64,000 nt of DNA. It comes from an uncultured Sutterella sp. (lineage in GTDB: Bacteria; Pseudomonadota; Gammaproteobacteria; Burkholderiales; Burkholderiaceae_F). This document shows, piece by piece, positions 15,507 to 23,468 of this stretch. The first letter of the stretch is position 1; each line of letters begins with the position of its first letter. Made by a program: the position numbers and the translations under genes. The notes below the pieces were generated by a model. It did no database searches. It saw only the letters and a program-made list of their open reading frames with translations, and was not told the DNA's origin. The stretch lies in the NCBI GenBank assembly GCA_902463725.1, contig CABQGK010000003.1:1-64000 (forward strand), written 5' to 3'.

Positions 15507-17819
15507 GTGAAGAGAGGGGCAAAAGTGATCATGAGCGCAGCTTGGGCGCATCGAGCGCAGCGATCTCGTGCGGACCATTGCGTGCGCGCAGGCGCTCTAG
15601 GGCGCGTGCTTTTCGCAGCGTCCTTGGCGCTTAGTGCCGCGCTTTTTCCGAGCTCCGCGAGTAGCCTCACCCTTAATGCCCCACATCCGCTTGCCGACTA
15701 CGCAAGCAACACCCTCTTTTCCGCCTTCTCCTCACGCTCACCCAAAACACTCGACCCACAGCGTAGCTACGTCTCCGATGAGGCAACGTATGTGCTCGCG
15801 ATCTATGAGCCGCTCTACCAATATCACTATCTCGCGCGCCCCTACCGTGTCGTACCCCGTACGGCCGTAGCGGTCGTGACGCCAACCTATATTGGTCAGC
15901 ACGGGGAAGAGCTTCCCGCGGACGCGCCGCCCGAGCAAATTGTGGAGTCGCGCTATGACATTCACATTAAGCCTGGGATTCGTTTCGCGCCGCACCCAGC
16001 GTTTGTGATGAATAAGGATGGCAGCGGTCGCTACTGGCACCTTAGTGCCGAAGAGGCGCGCGACAAGCGCCGTCCGCAGGACTTTGCCGAGCAGGCAACG
16101 CGAGAGCTCACCGCAGAGGACTATGTCTATGGGGCAAAGCGACTCGCTAACCCGCGCTTGGTCTCACCCATTCTGAGTCTCTTATCCGAACATATTGTGG
16201 GGCTTGGGGACTACGCGGGGGCGCTCGCCAAACTTGAGGCCGATGACCGACGCCAGGGGCGCGCAGCCCCCTACTTCGATCTTGATCGCGTCCCCTTTGA
16301 CGGGGTCGTCGCTCTAGATCGCTACACCGTGCGCTATCGCGTCCGCGGTAAGTACCCGCAGTTTAATTATTGGCTCACGATGAACTTCTTGGCTCCTGTG
16401 CCCATCGAAGCCGATCGGTTTTACTCGCAGCCCGCACTTGCTGCGAACAATTTCACGCTCAATACGTGGCCCGTGGGAACGGGCGCCTTCATGATGGAGG
16501 CCTTTGAAGAAAACCGACGACACGTGATGGTGAAAAATCCGCTTTTCCGCGGGGAAACCTATCCGTGCGACGGGGAAGCCACGGATGCAGCCGCGGGCTT
16601 TCTTGCGCCCTGCGGCACCCCTCTGCCGCGCGTCTCACGTGTCGTTTTTGATATTGAAAAAGAGGCGGTGCCGCTACAGAGCAAATTCTTGCAGGGCTAC
16701 TATGACAGTCCCCTCATTGACCGTGTCGATATGGGAGGCGGCTTTGCCGTTGCCATGGGCGACAGCCCCGAAAAGGCTGCGCTCTACCGAGAAAAGGGGC
16801 TACAGTTGCCGCGCTCGGTCGAACCGAGCATTCAATACCTCGGCTTTAACTGGCAGGACCCCGTCCTTGGGGGCGTGGGGGATGCCGCCTCGCAGAAGCG
16901 TGCGCGCCTTCTGCGCCAAGCCATCAGCATTGCCGTGGATTGGGAAGAATTTGTCGCGATCTTTCAAAAAGACTTAGGCGTGGTCGCGCATGGCATCGTG
17001 CCGCCCGGGCTCTTTGGCTGGCGAGCTGATGGCCCCGAAGCCTTTAACCCCGTGGTGTTCGAGCGTGCAAAAGACGGGCAGCCCGTGCGCCGCTCGCTTG
17101 AGCAAGCCCGTGAACTCATGCGCCGCGCAGGCTACCCCAACGGCATCGATGAAACCACGGGCAAGCCCTTGGTGCTCAATTTCGACTATCAGAGCGCCTC
17201 ACAAGGCAGTAAAAGCCTGCTCGAGTGGTTTCAGCGGCAATTTGCCAAGCTCGGCATTCAGCTTGAAATCCGCGCAACCGACTTTAACCGCTTCCAAGAT
17301 AAGCTCTCGCGCGGCGGCGTGCAGATCTTTCTTGCGGGTTGGAACGCAGACTACCCCGATGCGGAAAACTTCCTCTTTCTCTTTTACGGTCCGCAGGGAC
17401 GCGTTGCGCATGGCGGCAGCAACGAAACCAACTACCAAAACAGTGCTTTTGATGCCACTTTTGCAAAGATGCAGTACCTTGAGGATGGGCCAGAAAAGCA
17501 GGCGCTCGTGGACAAAATGACTGAGATTCTGCAAGAAGACGCGCCCGCACTCTTTGGGTTTTACCCAAGCGACGTCGCTGCCTACCACGCGTGGGTCACT
17601 GAGGCGAAACCCTCAAGCCTTGTGCGCAATAGCCTGCAGTACTTTGGACTCAAGCCAGAGGTGCGGCTCGCTCGCATTAGTGAGTGGAATCAACCCGTAC
17701 TCTGGCCGCTGGCAATCATTCTCGCCACCATCGCGGCACTCATCGTGGGTGCACGACACACGCTACGCAAGCGCGAAGAGAAAACGCTCAAGCGCCCCAC
17801 CCATTCCCCTTTTGACTGA
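15507..17819 (+). CDS. Family 5 peptide-type ABC substrate-binding protein with C-terminal anchor
   Basis: A 770-residue extracytoplasmic binding protein of the peptide/nickel family (SBP_bac_5), the first gene of a four-gene ABC importer operon. It has a long basic N-region and hydrophobic core (VLFAASLALSAALF, cleavage near SSAS), an early family segment (SPKTLDPQRSYVSDEA) and the late AGWNADYPDAENFLFLFYGP segment. Unusually, it ends with a hydrophobic helix at about 731-749 followed by a basic tail (RKREEK), suggesting that it is tethered to the inner membrane instead of being free in the periplasm. GAGGAG at 15494-15499 fits the GTG start at 15507; the ATG at 15531 has a poorer site. The ligand is probably an oligopeptide or related compound. 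Confidence 0.88.
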   Translation: MKRGAKVIMSAAWAHRAQRSRADHCVRAGALGRVLFAASLALSAALFPSSASSLTLNAPHPLADYASNTLFSAFSSRSPKTLDPQRSYVSDEATYVLAIYEPLYQYHYLARPYRVVPRTAVAVVTPTYIGQHGEELPADAPPEQIVESRYDIHIKPGIRFAPHPAFVMNKDGSGRYWHLSAEEARDKRRPQDFAEQATRELTAEDYVYGAKRLANPRLVSPILSLLSEHIVGLGDYAGALAKLEADDRRQGRAAPYFDLDRVPFDGVVALDRYTVRYRVRGKYPQFNYWLTMNFLAPVPIEADRFYSQPALAANNFTLNTWPVGTGAFMMEAFEENRRHVMVKNPLFRGETYPCDGEATDAAAGFLAPCGTPLPRVSRVVFDIEKEAVPLQSKFLQGYYDSPLIDRVDMGGGFAVAMGDSPEKAALYREKGLQLPRSVEPSIQYLGFNWQDPVLGGVGDAASQKRARLLRQAISIAVDWEEFVAIFQKDLGVVAHGIVPPGLFGWRADGPEAFNPVVFERAKDGQPVRRSLEQARELMRRAGYPNGIDETTGKPLVLNFDYQSASQGSKSLLEWFQRQFAKLGIQLEIRATDFNRFQDKLSRGGVQIFLAGWNADYPDAENFLFLFYGPQGRVAHGGSNETNYQNSAFDATFAKMQYLEDGPEKQALVDKMTEILQEDAPALFGFYPSDVAAYHAWVTEAKPSSLVRNSLQYFGLKPEVRLARISEWNQPVLWPLAIILATIAALIVGARHTLRKREEKTLKRPTHSPFD

Positions 17820-17833
17820 AGAGGCCCATCCGC

Positions 17834-18814
17834 ATGTTTCGATATCTTCTGCGCCGGCTCTTCTACGGCATTCTGATTCTTTTGGGGGTGAACCTACTCA
17901 CCTTCATACTCTTTTTTGCCGTCAACACCCCTGACGACATGGCGCGCCTCAATATTGGCGGCAAGCGTGTCACGGCGGAAGCGATCACCGCTTGGAAAGC
18001 CGCGCATGGCTATAACTTGCCGCTCTTTTATAACAGCGAGCGAGAGGGGCTCGAGAAGGTAACGGAGACGATTTTCGCGACGCGCTCGCTGCCGTTACTC
18101 ACCTTTGACTTTGGCCGCAGCGACTCGGGCCGCTCCATTAACTACGAAATCAAAACCCGCATGGTCCCTTCGCTCATGCTAGCCGTGCCCACGTTTTTGC
18201 TGGGAGCCCTCGTCATGGTGAGCTGGTCGCTTATTGTGGTGCTCTACCGTCGAACGCGCTTGGAGGGTGCAGCGATTGGGCTCTCGGTCGTACTCATGAG
18301 TATCTCGGGGCTCTTTTACATCATCGCGGGGCAGTGGCTCTTTAGCAAAGTCATGCGACTCGTGCCGATTTCGGGCTGGGAGAGTGGCATAGCGAGCACG
18401 AGTTTTCTGCTGCTTCCGATTGCTATCGGCGTCTTTTCTCGGCTCGGTAGCGACACGCTCCTTTATCGTGCGCTTTTTCTCGAGGAGATTAACCGAGACT
18501 ACGTTCGCACGGCACGCGCCAAGGGGCTCTCTGAAGTGCGCATTCTCTTTGGGCACGTGCTCAGGAACGCGAGTCTTCCCATTATCACGAGTACCGTTGC
18601 CGTGCTGCCCATGCTCTTTATGGGAAGCCTCATCATGGAGAGCTTCTTTGGAATTCCGGGCTTGGGGAGCTACACCATTGACGCGCTCAATGCGCAGGAC
18701 TTCTCGGTAGTACGCGCCATGGTGTTTTTAGGCACCCTCGCCTACATCGTGGGGCTACTTCTGACAGACCTCGTCTACGCGATCGCGGATCCTCGCATTC
18801 GCCTAACACGCTAA
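17834..18814 (+). CDS. ABC transporter permease, DppB/YejB-like
   Basis: A 326-residue inner-membrane permease of the peptide-importer type. It shows an N-terminal anchor helix (YLLRRLFYGILILLGVNLL), an extracytoplasmic region with FDFGRSDSGR where DppB-like proteins have their DFGxS motif, and five further helices. The EAA loop that docks the ATPase is visible as RDYVRTARAKGLSEVRILF. It lies 14 bases after the binding protein and 20 before the second permease, so the genes are co-transcribed and the two permeases form the channel as a heterodimer. Confidence 0.92.
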   Translation: MFRYLLRRLFYGILILLGVNLLTFILFFAVNTPDDMARLNIGGKRVTAEAITAWKAAHGYNLPLFYNSEREGLEKVTETIFATRSLPLLTFDFGRSDSGRSINYEIKTRMVPSLMLAVPTFLLGALVMVSWSLIVVLYRRTRLEGAAIGLSVVLMSISGLFYIIAGQWLFSKVMRLVPISGWESGIASTSFLLLPIAIGVFSRLGSDTLLYRALFLEEINRDYVRTARAKGLSEVRILFGHVLRNASLPIITSTVAVLPMLFMGSLIMESFFGIPGLGSYTIDALNAQDFSVVRAMVFLGTLAYIVGLLLTDLVYAIADPRIRLTR

Positions 18815-18834
18815 GAAAACGGGAGAGTGCTACT

Positions 18835-20400
18835 GTGACTTGGATCGTACTGCCAACCGATTGCGTGATGGGAATCCTGATTCTCGGCCTCATGCTCTAT
18901 GCGCTTTGGGTGCGTCGTGATGCACGGCGCCGCACCCAATGGGCTCGAGTGTTTTCGCGCCCCACGGTGGCTGCTGCAGGCTCGGTGCTCCTTTTTCTCA
19001 CGGGCATTGCCGCCGTAGACTCGGTGCACTTTCGCACCCTGCTTTCCACGGATCCCAACGACGAGCCCATCTACTCCACGGTGACGCGCTCCGCGCTCGA
19101 GTACTTGATTACCGAGAAGCTCGATGCCGCGCACCCTGAACGTAGCTACAGCACACCCTTTGCGCTGCGCGAATTTGATAAGAGCACCGCACTCATCAAT
19201 GGGGAGCGTGTTCGAGACTTTCAACCGCTGAAAGCGCCAATTGCGCACCCTGCGAGTACTGAGCAGCTCGCGCAACGCGCGGCACTCGCTGCACTCTGTG
19301 GCGCAATCGTTGGGGCGCTACTGGGAGCGGCTCCGCTGCTCTCGCGCATACTGACTCGCGCGCTTGCAGGGCGGCTACGCGCACAGGGTCGTGATGCGTC
19401 ACGCGCAAGCGACGCCCTTGACGCAGCGAGTTCACCCAACGCGCCTCAGGCCACGCGTGCAGCGTGTTACGAAGAGGGCGTGAGCCCCGCGCTGCTTGCC
19501 GCAACGATCACACTCGCACTGCTTTTTGCGCTAGCGTTTGCGCTTCTTTGCGTCTGGCCCTCTCGGCACCCTTTTGGAACCGACGCCGTGGGCAGTGACG
19601 TGCTTCTCTCTGCGCTACAGTCCATTCGTACTGCGCTCGTGATCGGCACCTTGGCCACGCTCTCAACTCTCCCATTTGCGATTACCCTTGGCATTGCCGC
19701 TGGGTACTTTCGTGGGTGGATCGACGATGTCATTCAGTACCTCTACACCACGCTCTCCTCCATTCCTGGTGTGTTGCTCATCGCTGCGAGCGTGCTGATG
19801 CTGCAGGGCTTTATGGATGCGCACCCAGATCTTTGGGCGACGGGGCTTGAGCGAGCGGATGTGCGGCTCTTTTCGCTTGCACTCATTATTGGTCTCACAG
19901 GTTGGGCATCGCTCGCGCGACTACTGCGCGCAGAATCTATGAAGCTCTCCGCACTCGACTATGTTCGCGCCGCTAAGGCGCTGGGCGTATCCAATACGCT
20001 CATCATGTGGCGGCACATTCTTCCAAACGTTTTTCACATGGTGCTGATCGTAGCAGTGCTCGACTTCTCTGGGATCGTGCTCTACGAGGCGGTACTCTCC
20101 TATGTGGGCGTGGGTGTCGATCCGAGCATGAATTCCTTTGGAACCATGATTAATGCCGCACGTAGTGAAATGAGTCGCACACCAATGGTTTGGTGGAACC
20201 TCGCGGCAGCCTTTCTTTTTATGCTCGCGCTCGTGCTCTGCGCCAATGTGCTTGCGGCCGCCGTGCGTGATGCGTTTGACCCACGCGCCAGAGTGCAACG
20301 CCCTGTGCGGCGGCCTCGTGAGCAGAGCGTGACGACCGAATGTGCCAGCGCAGCCGCTGCGCAACGTAAAGCCCCACTAGAAGGAGCGCACCATGACTGA
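18835..20400 (+). CDS. ABC transporter permease, DppC/YejE-like, enlarged
   Basis: The second permease of the importer, 521 residues against about 300-340 for typical DppC or YejE. The C-terminal half is standard: FGTDAVGSDVLLS, six helices and the EAA loop LDYVRAAKALGVSNTLIMW. The first 230 residues hold extra elements: a helix at 4-24, another near 43-60, an extracytoplasmic segment to about 145, a further helix near 145-163, and a hydrophilic Ala/Arg-rich segment before the helix at about 218-240. The GTG start is supported by GGGAG at 18821-18825. The stop overlaps the ATPase start by eight bases. Confidence 0.9.
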   Translation: MTWIVLPTDCVMGILILGLMLYALWVRRDARRRTQWARVFSRPTVAAAGSVLLFLTGIAAVDSVHFRTLLSTDPNDEPIYSTVTRSALEYLITEKLDAAHPERSYSTPFALREFDKSTALINGERVRDFQPLKAPIAHPASTEQLAQRAALAALCGAIVGALLGAAPLLSRILTRALAGRLRAQGRDASRASDALDAASSPNAPQATRAACYEEGVSPALLAATITLALLFALAFALLCVWPSRHPFGTDAVGSDVLLSALQSIRTALVIGTLATLSTLPFAITLGIAAGYFRGWIDDVIQYLYTTLSSIPGVLLIAASVLMLQGFMDAHPDLWATGLERADVRLFSLALIIGLTGWASLARLLRAESMKLSALDYVRAAKALGVSNTLIMWRHILPNVFHMVLIVAVLDFSGIVLYEAVLSYVGVGVDPSMNSFGTMINAARSEMSRTPMVWWNLAAAFLFMLALVLCANVLAAAVRDAFDPRARVQRPVRRPREQSVTTECASAAAAQRKAPLEGAHHD

Positions 20401-22315
20401 TCTCACCCCTAGCCGTGCGCACAGCGCGCTAGCACCCGACGGGGATGTGCTGCTCACTTGTGAGCACCTGCGACTGATGCTCCCAAGTGTTGATGGGGAG
20501 CTCGAAGCACTCACCGACGTCACTTTTACCGTGCGCCGCGCGCAGACCTATGCGCTTGTGGGCGAATCGGGCTGTGGCAAAAGCCTCACCGCCTCGACCA
20601 TCATGCGGCTTTTGCCTGAAGAGGCGGAGCTCATCTCTGGGAGCATTCGCTTTGAGGGGTGCGAGCTCACCACGCTTGCCGAGCGCGAGATGCGCGCGTT
20701 GCGTGGCTCACGCATTGCGATGATTTTCCAAGAGCCAGGTACAGCGCTTAACCCTGTGATGACTGTGGGCGCGCAAATTGCCGAGGCCATCAGCGAAGCC
20801 GCACTACAAAAAGCGGGGCGCTCTCGCAACGAAGACGTGCTCTATTGGCTTGAGCGCGTTGGACTCCCTGAGCCTGCGCTCACCGCTCAGAAGTACCCTC
20901 ACGAGCTCTCTGGCGGACAAAAGCAACGCATTCTGATTGCGATGGCGCTTGCGGTGCGCCCCGCGCTCATCATTGCCGATGAGCCCACCACGGCGCTCGA
21001 TGTGACGCTGCAGCGCCAAGTGCTGGAGCTTCTGAAAGACTGTCAGCGCGACTATGGACTCTCGATTCTGCTCATCACGCACGATCTCGGGGTGGTACGC
21101 GAATGCGCAGATTCGCTTTCGCTCCTTTATGCGGGCGTCACGCTCGAGAGCGCTACCGTTGAAGAATTTTTCGCCCGTCCCCTGCACCCCTATGCTCGCG
21201 CGCTCTTTGGTGCGCTCCCTGGGAAAAGTCGTCACGCGCCCCTGCGCCCCATTGAGGGCGCAGTTCCAAGCCTCATCGATGTGCCGCAGGGGTGTCGTTT
21301 CGCGCCACGCTGCCCGCTTGCCTGTGAGCGCTGCCGTGCGGCGCTCCCTGAGCTTGTGGCGGTGCCTGAGGCGCTTATCGCGTCAGCGAGCGCGGCGCGC
21401 GCTGAGCCCCATTCCCCTCACCTCTTACGCTGCCCAGTGCTTCTCAATGAGCCAAGTGCGCTTGCGGAAGTGACCCCTCACGTTGAGGCGCTCTTTCCCG
21501 ATAAGAGCGAAGGCGAGCCGCTCCTAGAGATCCGAGGACTTCACGTCACCTACGGTGCGCGTTTTTGGCGCGGCTCTGAGAAGCGCGTCGTTGAGGATGT
21601 CTCGCTCACGGTGCGCCGCGGTGAGACGCTTGCGCTCGTCGGAGAGTCAGGCTCAGGTAAAACCACCACCGCCCTTGCCATGCTGGGGCTTCTCGGGCGC
21701 GGCGCACGCGTCACGGGCGAAGTGCGCCTTGCGGGTGAGCCGCTAAACTTTAACCGAGCTGCGAGCCTCAAAGACTTGCGACAGCGCATACAGATTGTCT
21801 TTCAAGACCCCTTTGCCTCTCTTGACCCACGTATGCGCATTCGCGATACGCTCTTGGAAGGGATGCGCTCGCTCAGAGCCAACTGGAGCGAGCGTGACCG
21901 TGAAGCGCGGCTACTTTGGCTCATGGATGCCGTGGGGCTTGAGCGTAGTGCGCTCGAGCGACTGCCGCATGCATTCTCAGGCGGTCAGCGTCAGCGTATT
22001 GCCATTGCGCGTGCGCTAGCTCCTGACCCTGAAATTCTCGTGCTCGACGAGCCCACGAGCGCGCTTGACGTGTCTGTACAAGCACAGATTCTCAATCTGC
22101 TACGACGACTGCAGATCGAAGCCTCCCTCACCTACCTCTTTATCACGCACAACTTTGCCGTCGTGAGCTATATGGCCGATCAGATTGCCGTCATGCAAGC
22201 GGGCCGCGTGGTGGAGATGGGTGCGGCCGAGGCCGTGCTCAATGCCCCCGCGCACCCATACACCCGTGCGCTCATCGCTGCGGTGCCCGAGCCTGCCATC
22301 AATCCCATCATTTAG
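20393..22315 (+). CDS. Fused dual ABC ATPase, YejF/GsiA-like
   Basis: A 640-residue cytoplasmic ATPase carrying both nucleotide-binding domains in one chain, corresponding to DppD plus DppF. The first domain has Walker A GESGCGKS near 57-64, signature LSGGQKQR and Walker [13 protein letters not shown]. It ends with the Cys-rich oligopeptide-transporter C-terminal motif ([12 protein letters not shown]). The second has Walker A GESGSGKT near 417-424, signature FSGGQRQR and [12 protein letters not shown]. Fusion of both ATPases is seen in YejF and GsiA, and the gene order binding protein, permease, permease, fused ATPase is that of yejABEF. It completes the peptide-type importer. Confidence 0.94.
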   Translation: MTDLTPSRAHSALAPDGDVLLTCEHLRLMLPSVDGELEALTDVTFTVRRAQTYALVGESGCGKSLTASTIMRLLPEEAELISGSIRFEGCELTTLAEREMRALRGSRIAMIFQEPGTALNPVMTVGAQIAEAISEAALQKAGRSRNEDVLYWLERVGLPEPALTAQKYPHELSGGQKQRILIAMALAVRPALIIADEPTTALDVTLQRQVLELLKDCQRDYGLSILLITHDLGVVRECADSLSLLYAGVTLESATVEEFFARPLHPYARALFGALPGKSRHAPLRPIEGAVPSLIDVPQGCRFAPRCPLACERCRAALPELVAVPEALIASASAARAEPHSPHLLRCPVLLNEPSALAEVTPHVEALFPDKSEGEPLLEIRGLHVTYGARFWRGSEKRVVEDVSLTVRRGETLALVGESGSGKTTTALAMLGLLGRGARVTGEVRLAGEPLNFNRAASLKDLRQRIQIVFQDPFASLDPRMRIRDTLLEGMRSLRANWSERDREARLLWLMDAVGLERSALERLPHAFSGGQRQRIAIARALAPDPEILVLDEPTSALDVSVQAQILNLLRRLQIEASLTYLFITHNFAVVSYMADQIAVMQAGRVVEMGAAEAVLNAPAHPYTRALIAAVPEPAINPII

Positions 22316-22451
22316 TTGCAGGGCGGCCCTTACGCAAAATACCGCCCAAATGCCCGAGAAAATCCTCTATGATGGGAAGACTGATGAGTTGAAGGGGCGC
22401 TTGCAGCGCCCAGCGCCAAACTCAGAAAAAGACTCAAGGAGGAACAGATTC

Positions 22452-23360
22452 ATGAAGATTTTTGTCCCGGTCGACGGCTCAGAGCACAGTCTGCGCGCGC
22501 TCGAGTATCTCAGAATTCAATCCAAGCTCCCTTGGAAGAATCCCGAGGTCGAGGTGTTCTTTGCGATCGAGCCAGTGCCAGGTCGCATCTATGCGCACGA
22601 AACGGCCGAAGAGCTCGCCGCGTACTACGAAAAAGAAGCGCAACGCGTCTTTAAGCGAGTGAAGTCCTTCCTCGAAGGCTCTACGCTGCGCCCACACTAT
22701 AGCTATGGGATTGGGGAGACGGTCGAAGCGATTGATAAAGCCATCAAAGACTACGATCCCGACCTAGTGGTCGTGGGCTCACACGGGCGCGGTGCCCTGC
22801 GCAGCTTCCTCTTTGGTAGCGTCTCTAACAGCATCCTTGCCACCACCAATCGCCCAATGCTCGTCATCCGTGACGTCATCCCTCCTGATCACGACGCCAT
22901 CAAAGTGGGGCTTGCGGTTGACGGTTCCTCCTATAGCCTTGAGGCGGCAAAGTTCATCATCCACAATCGCGAGCTTTTTGGCCCGAACGCGGAGTTTATC
23001 CTTGCCAATGTCGTCCCCGACTTTAAGTCGATTACGATGCCCTCGCGCGCGGGCGTACCGCTCTCGGTCATGAGCGAGAGCGAAGTGCTCGCCTATCAGG
23101 ATGAACAGTTTAAGAAGGCTGTGCAACCCGCGCAGGCACTCTTTAACGAAGCGGGCATCGCGGTGAGCACCAAGCGGCTTTCGGGTGAACCAGGACTCAA
23201 AATGGCGGAGCTTGCCGACAGTGAAGCGCTCGACATTCTCGTGCTCGGCTCGCACGGGTACGATAACTTCGAAGCGGCCGTGCTCGGTAGCGTAGCAACC
23301 CGCATCGCTAGCGTAGCCAAAGCGCCGCTACTTATCATCCGCTCCGAAGCGCACCAGTAA
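22452..23360 (+). CDS. Tandem-domain universal stress protein (UspA family), copy 1
   Basis: A 302-residue cytoplasmic protein with two UspA folds in tandem. Each starts with a beta-strand followed by a V-D-G-S loop (PVDGSEHS near residue 6, AVDGSSYS near 155) and ends in an ATP-binding-type loop G-x2-G-x9-GS: GSHGRG at 109-114 with FGSVS, and GSHGYD near 274 with LGSVA. This suggests an ATP-binding class Usp involved in stress or growth-arrest survival. AAGGAGG at 22437-22443 fixes the ATG at 22452. It follows the ABC operon by 136 bases and has its own terminator. Related copies lie at 47923-48807 and 58244-59131. Confidence 0.92.
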   Translation: MKIFVPVDGSEHSLRALEYLRIQSKLPWKNPEVEVFFAIEPVPGRIYAHETAEELAAYYEKEAQRVFKRVKSFLEGSTLRPHYSYGIGETVEAIDKAIKDYDPDLVVVGSHGRGALRSFLFGSVSNSILATTNRPMLVIRDVIPPDHDAIKVGLAVDGSSYSLEAAKFIIHNRELFGPNAEFILANVVPDFKSITMPSRAGVPLSVMSESEVLAYQDEQFKKAVQPAQALFNEAGIAVSTKRLSGEPGLKMAELADSEALDILVLGSHGYDNFEAAVLGSVATRIASVAKAPLLIIRSEAHQ

Positions 23361-23401
23361 AAACAAAGCCCCGATCGGGGACCTTGTTCGAATATGTATG
23401 A

Positions 23402-23434
23402 GCGGCGCTAACACTAGCGCCGCTTCGCTTTTCT
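23402..23434 (+). terminator. Intrinsic terminator after universal stress protein 1
   Basis: A perfect 9-bp stem, GCGGCGCTA/TAGCGCCGC with loop ACAC, is followed by TTCGCTTTTCTT. A second short palindrome, CCCCGATCGGGG, lies just upstream at 23371-23382. Confidence 0.85.
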
Positions 23435-23468
23435 TGGGTATTTGCTATTGCGTTCGCCCTCTGCTCCC

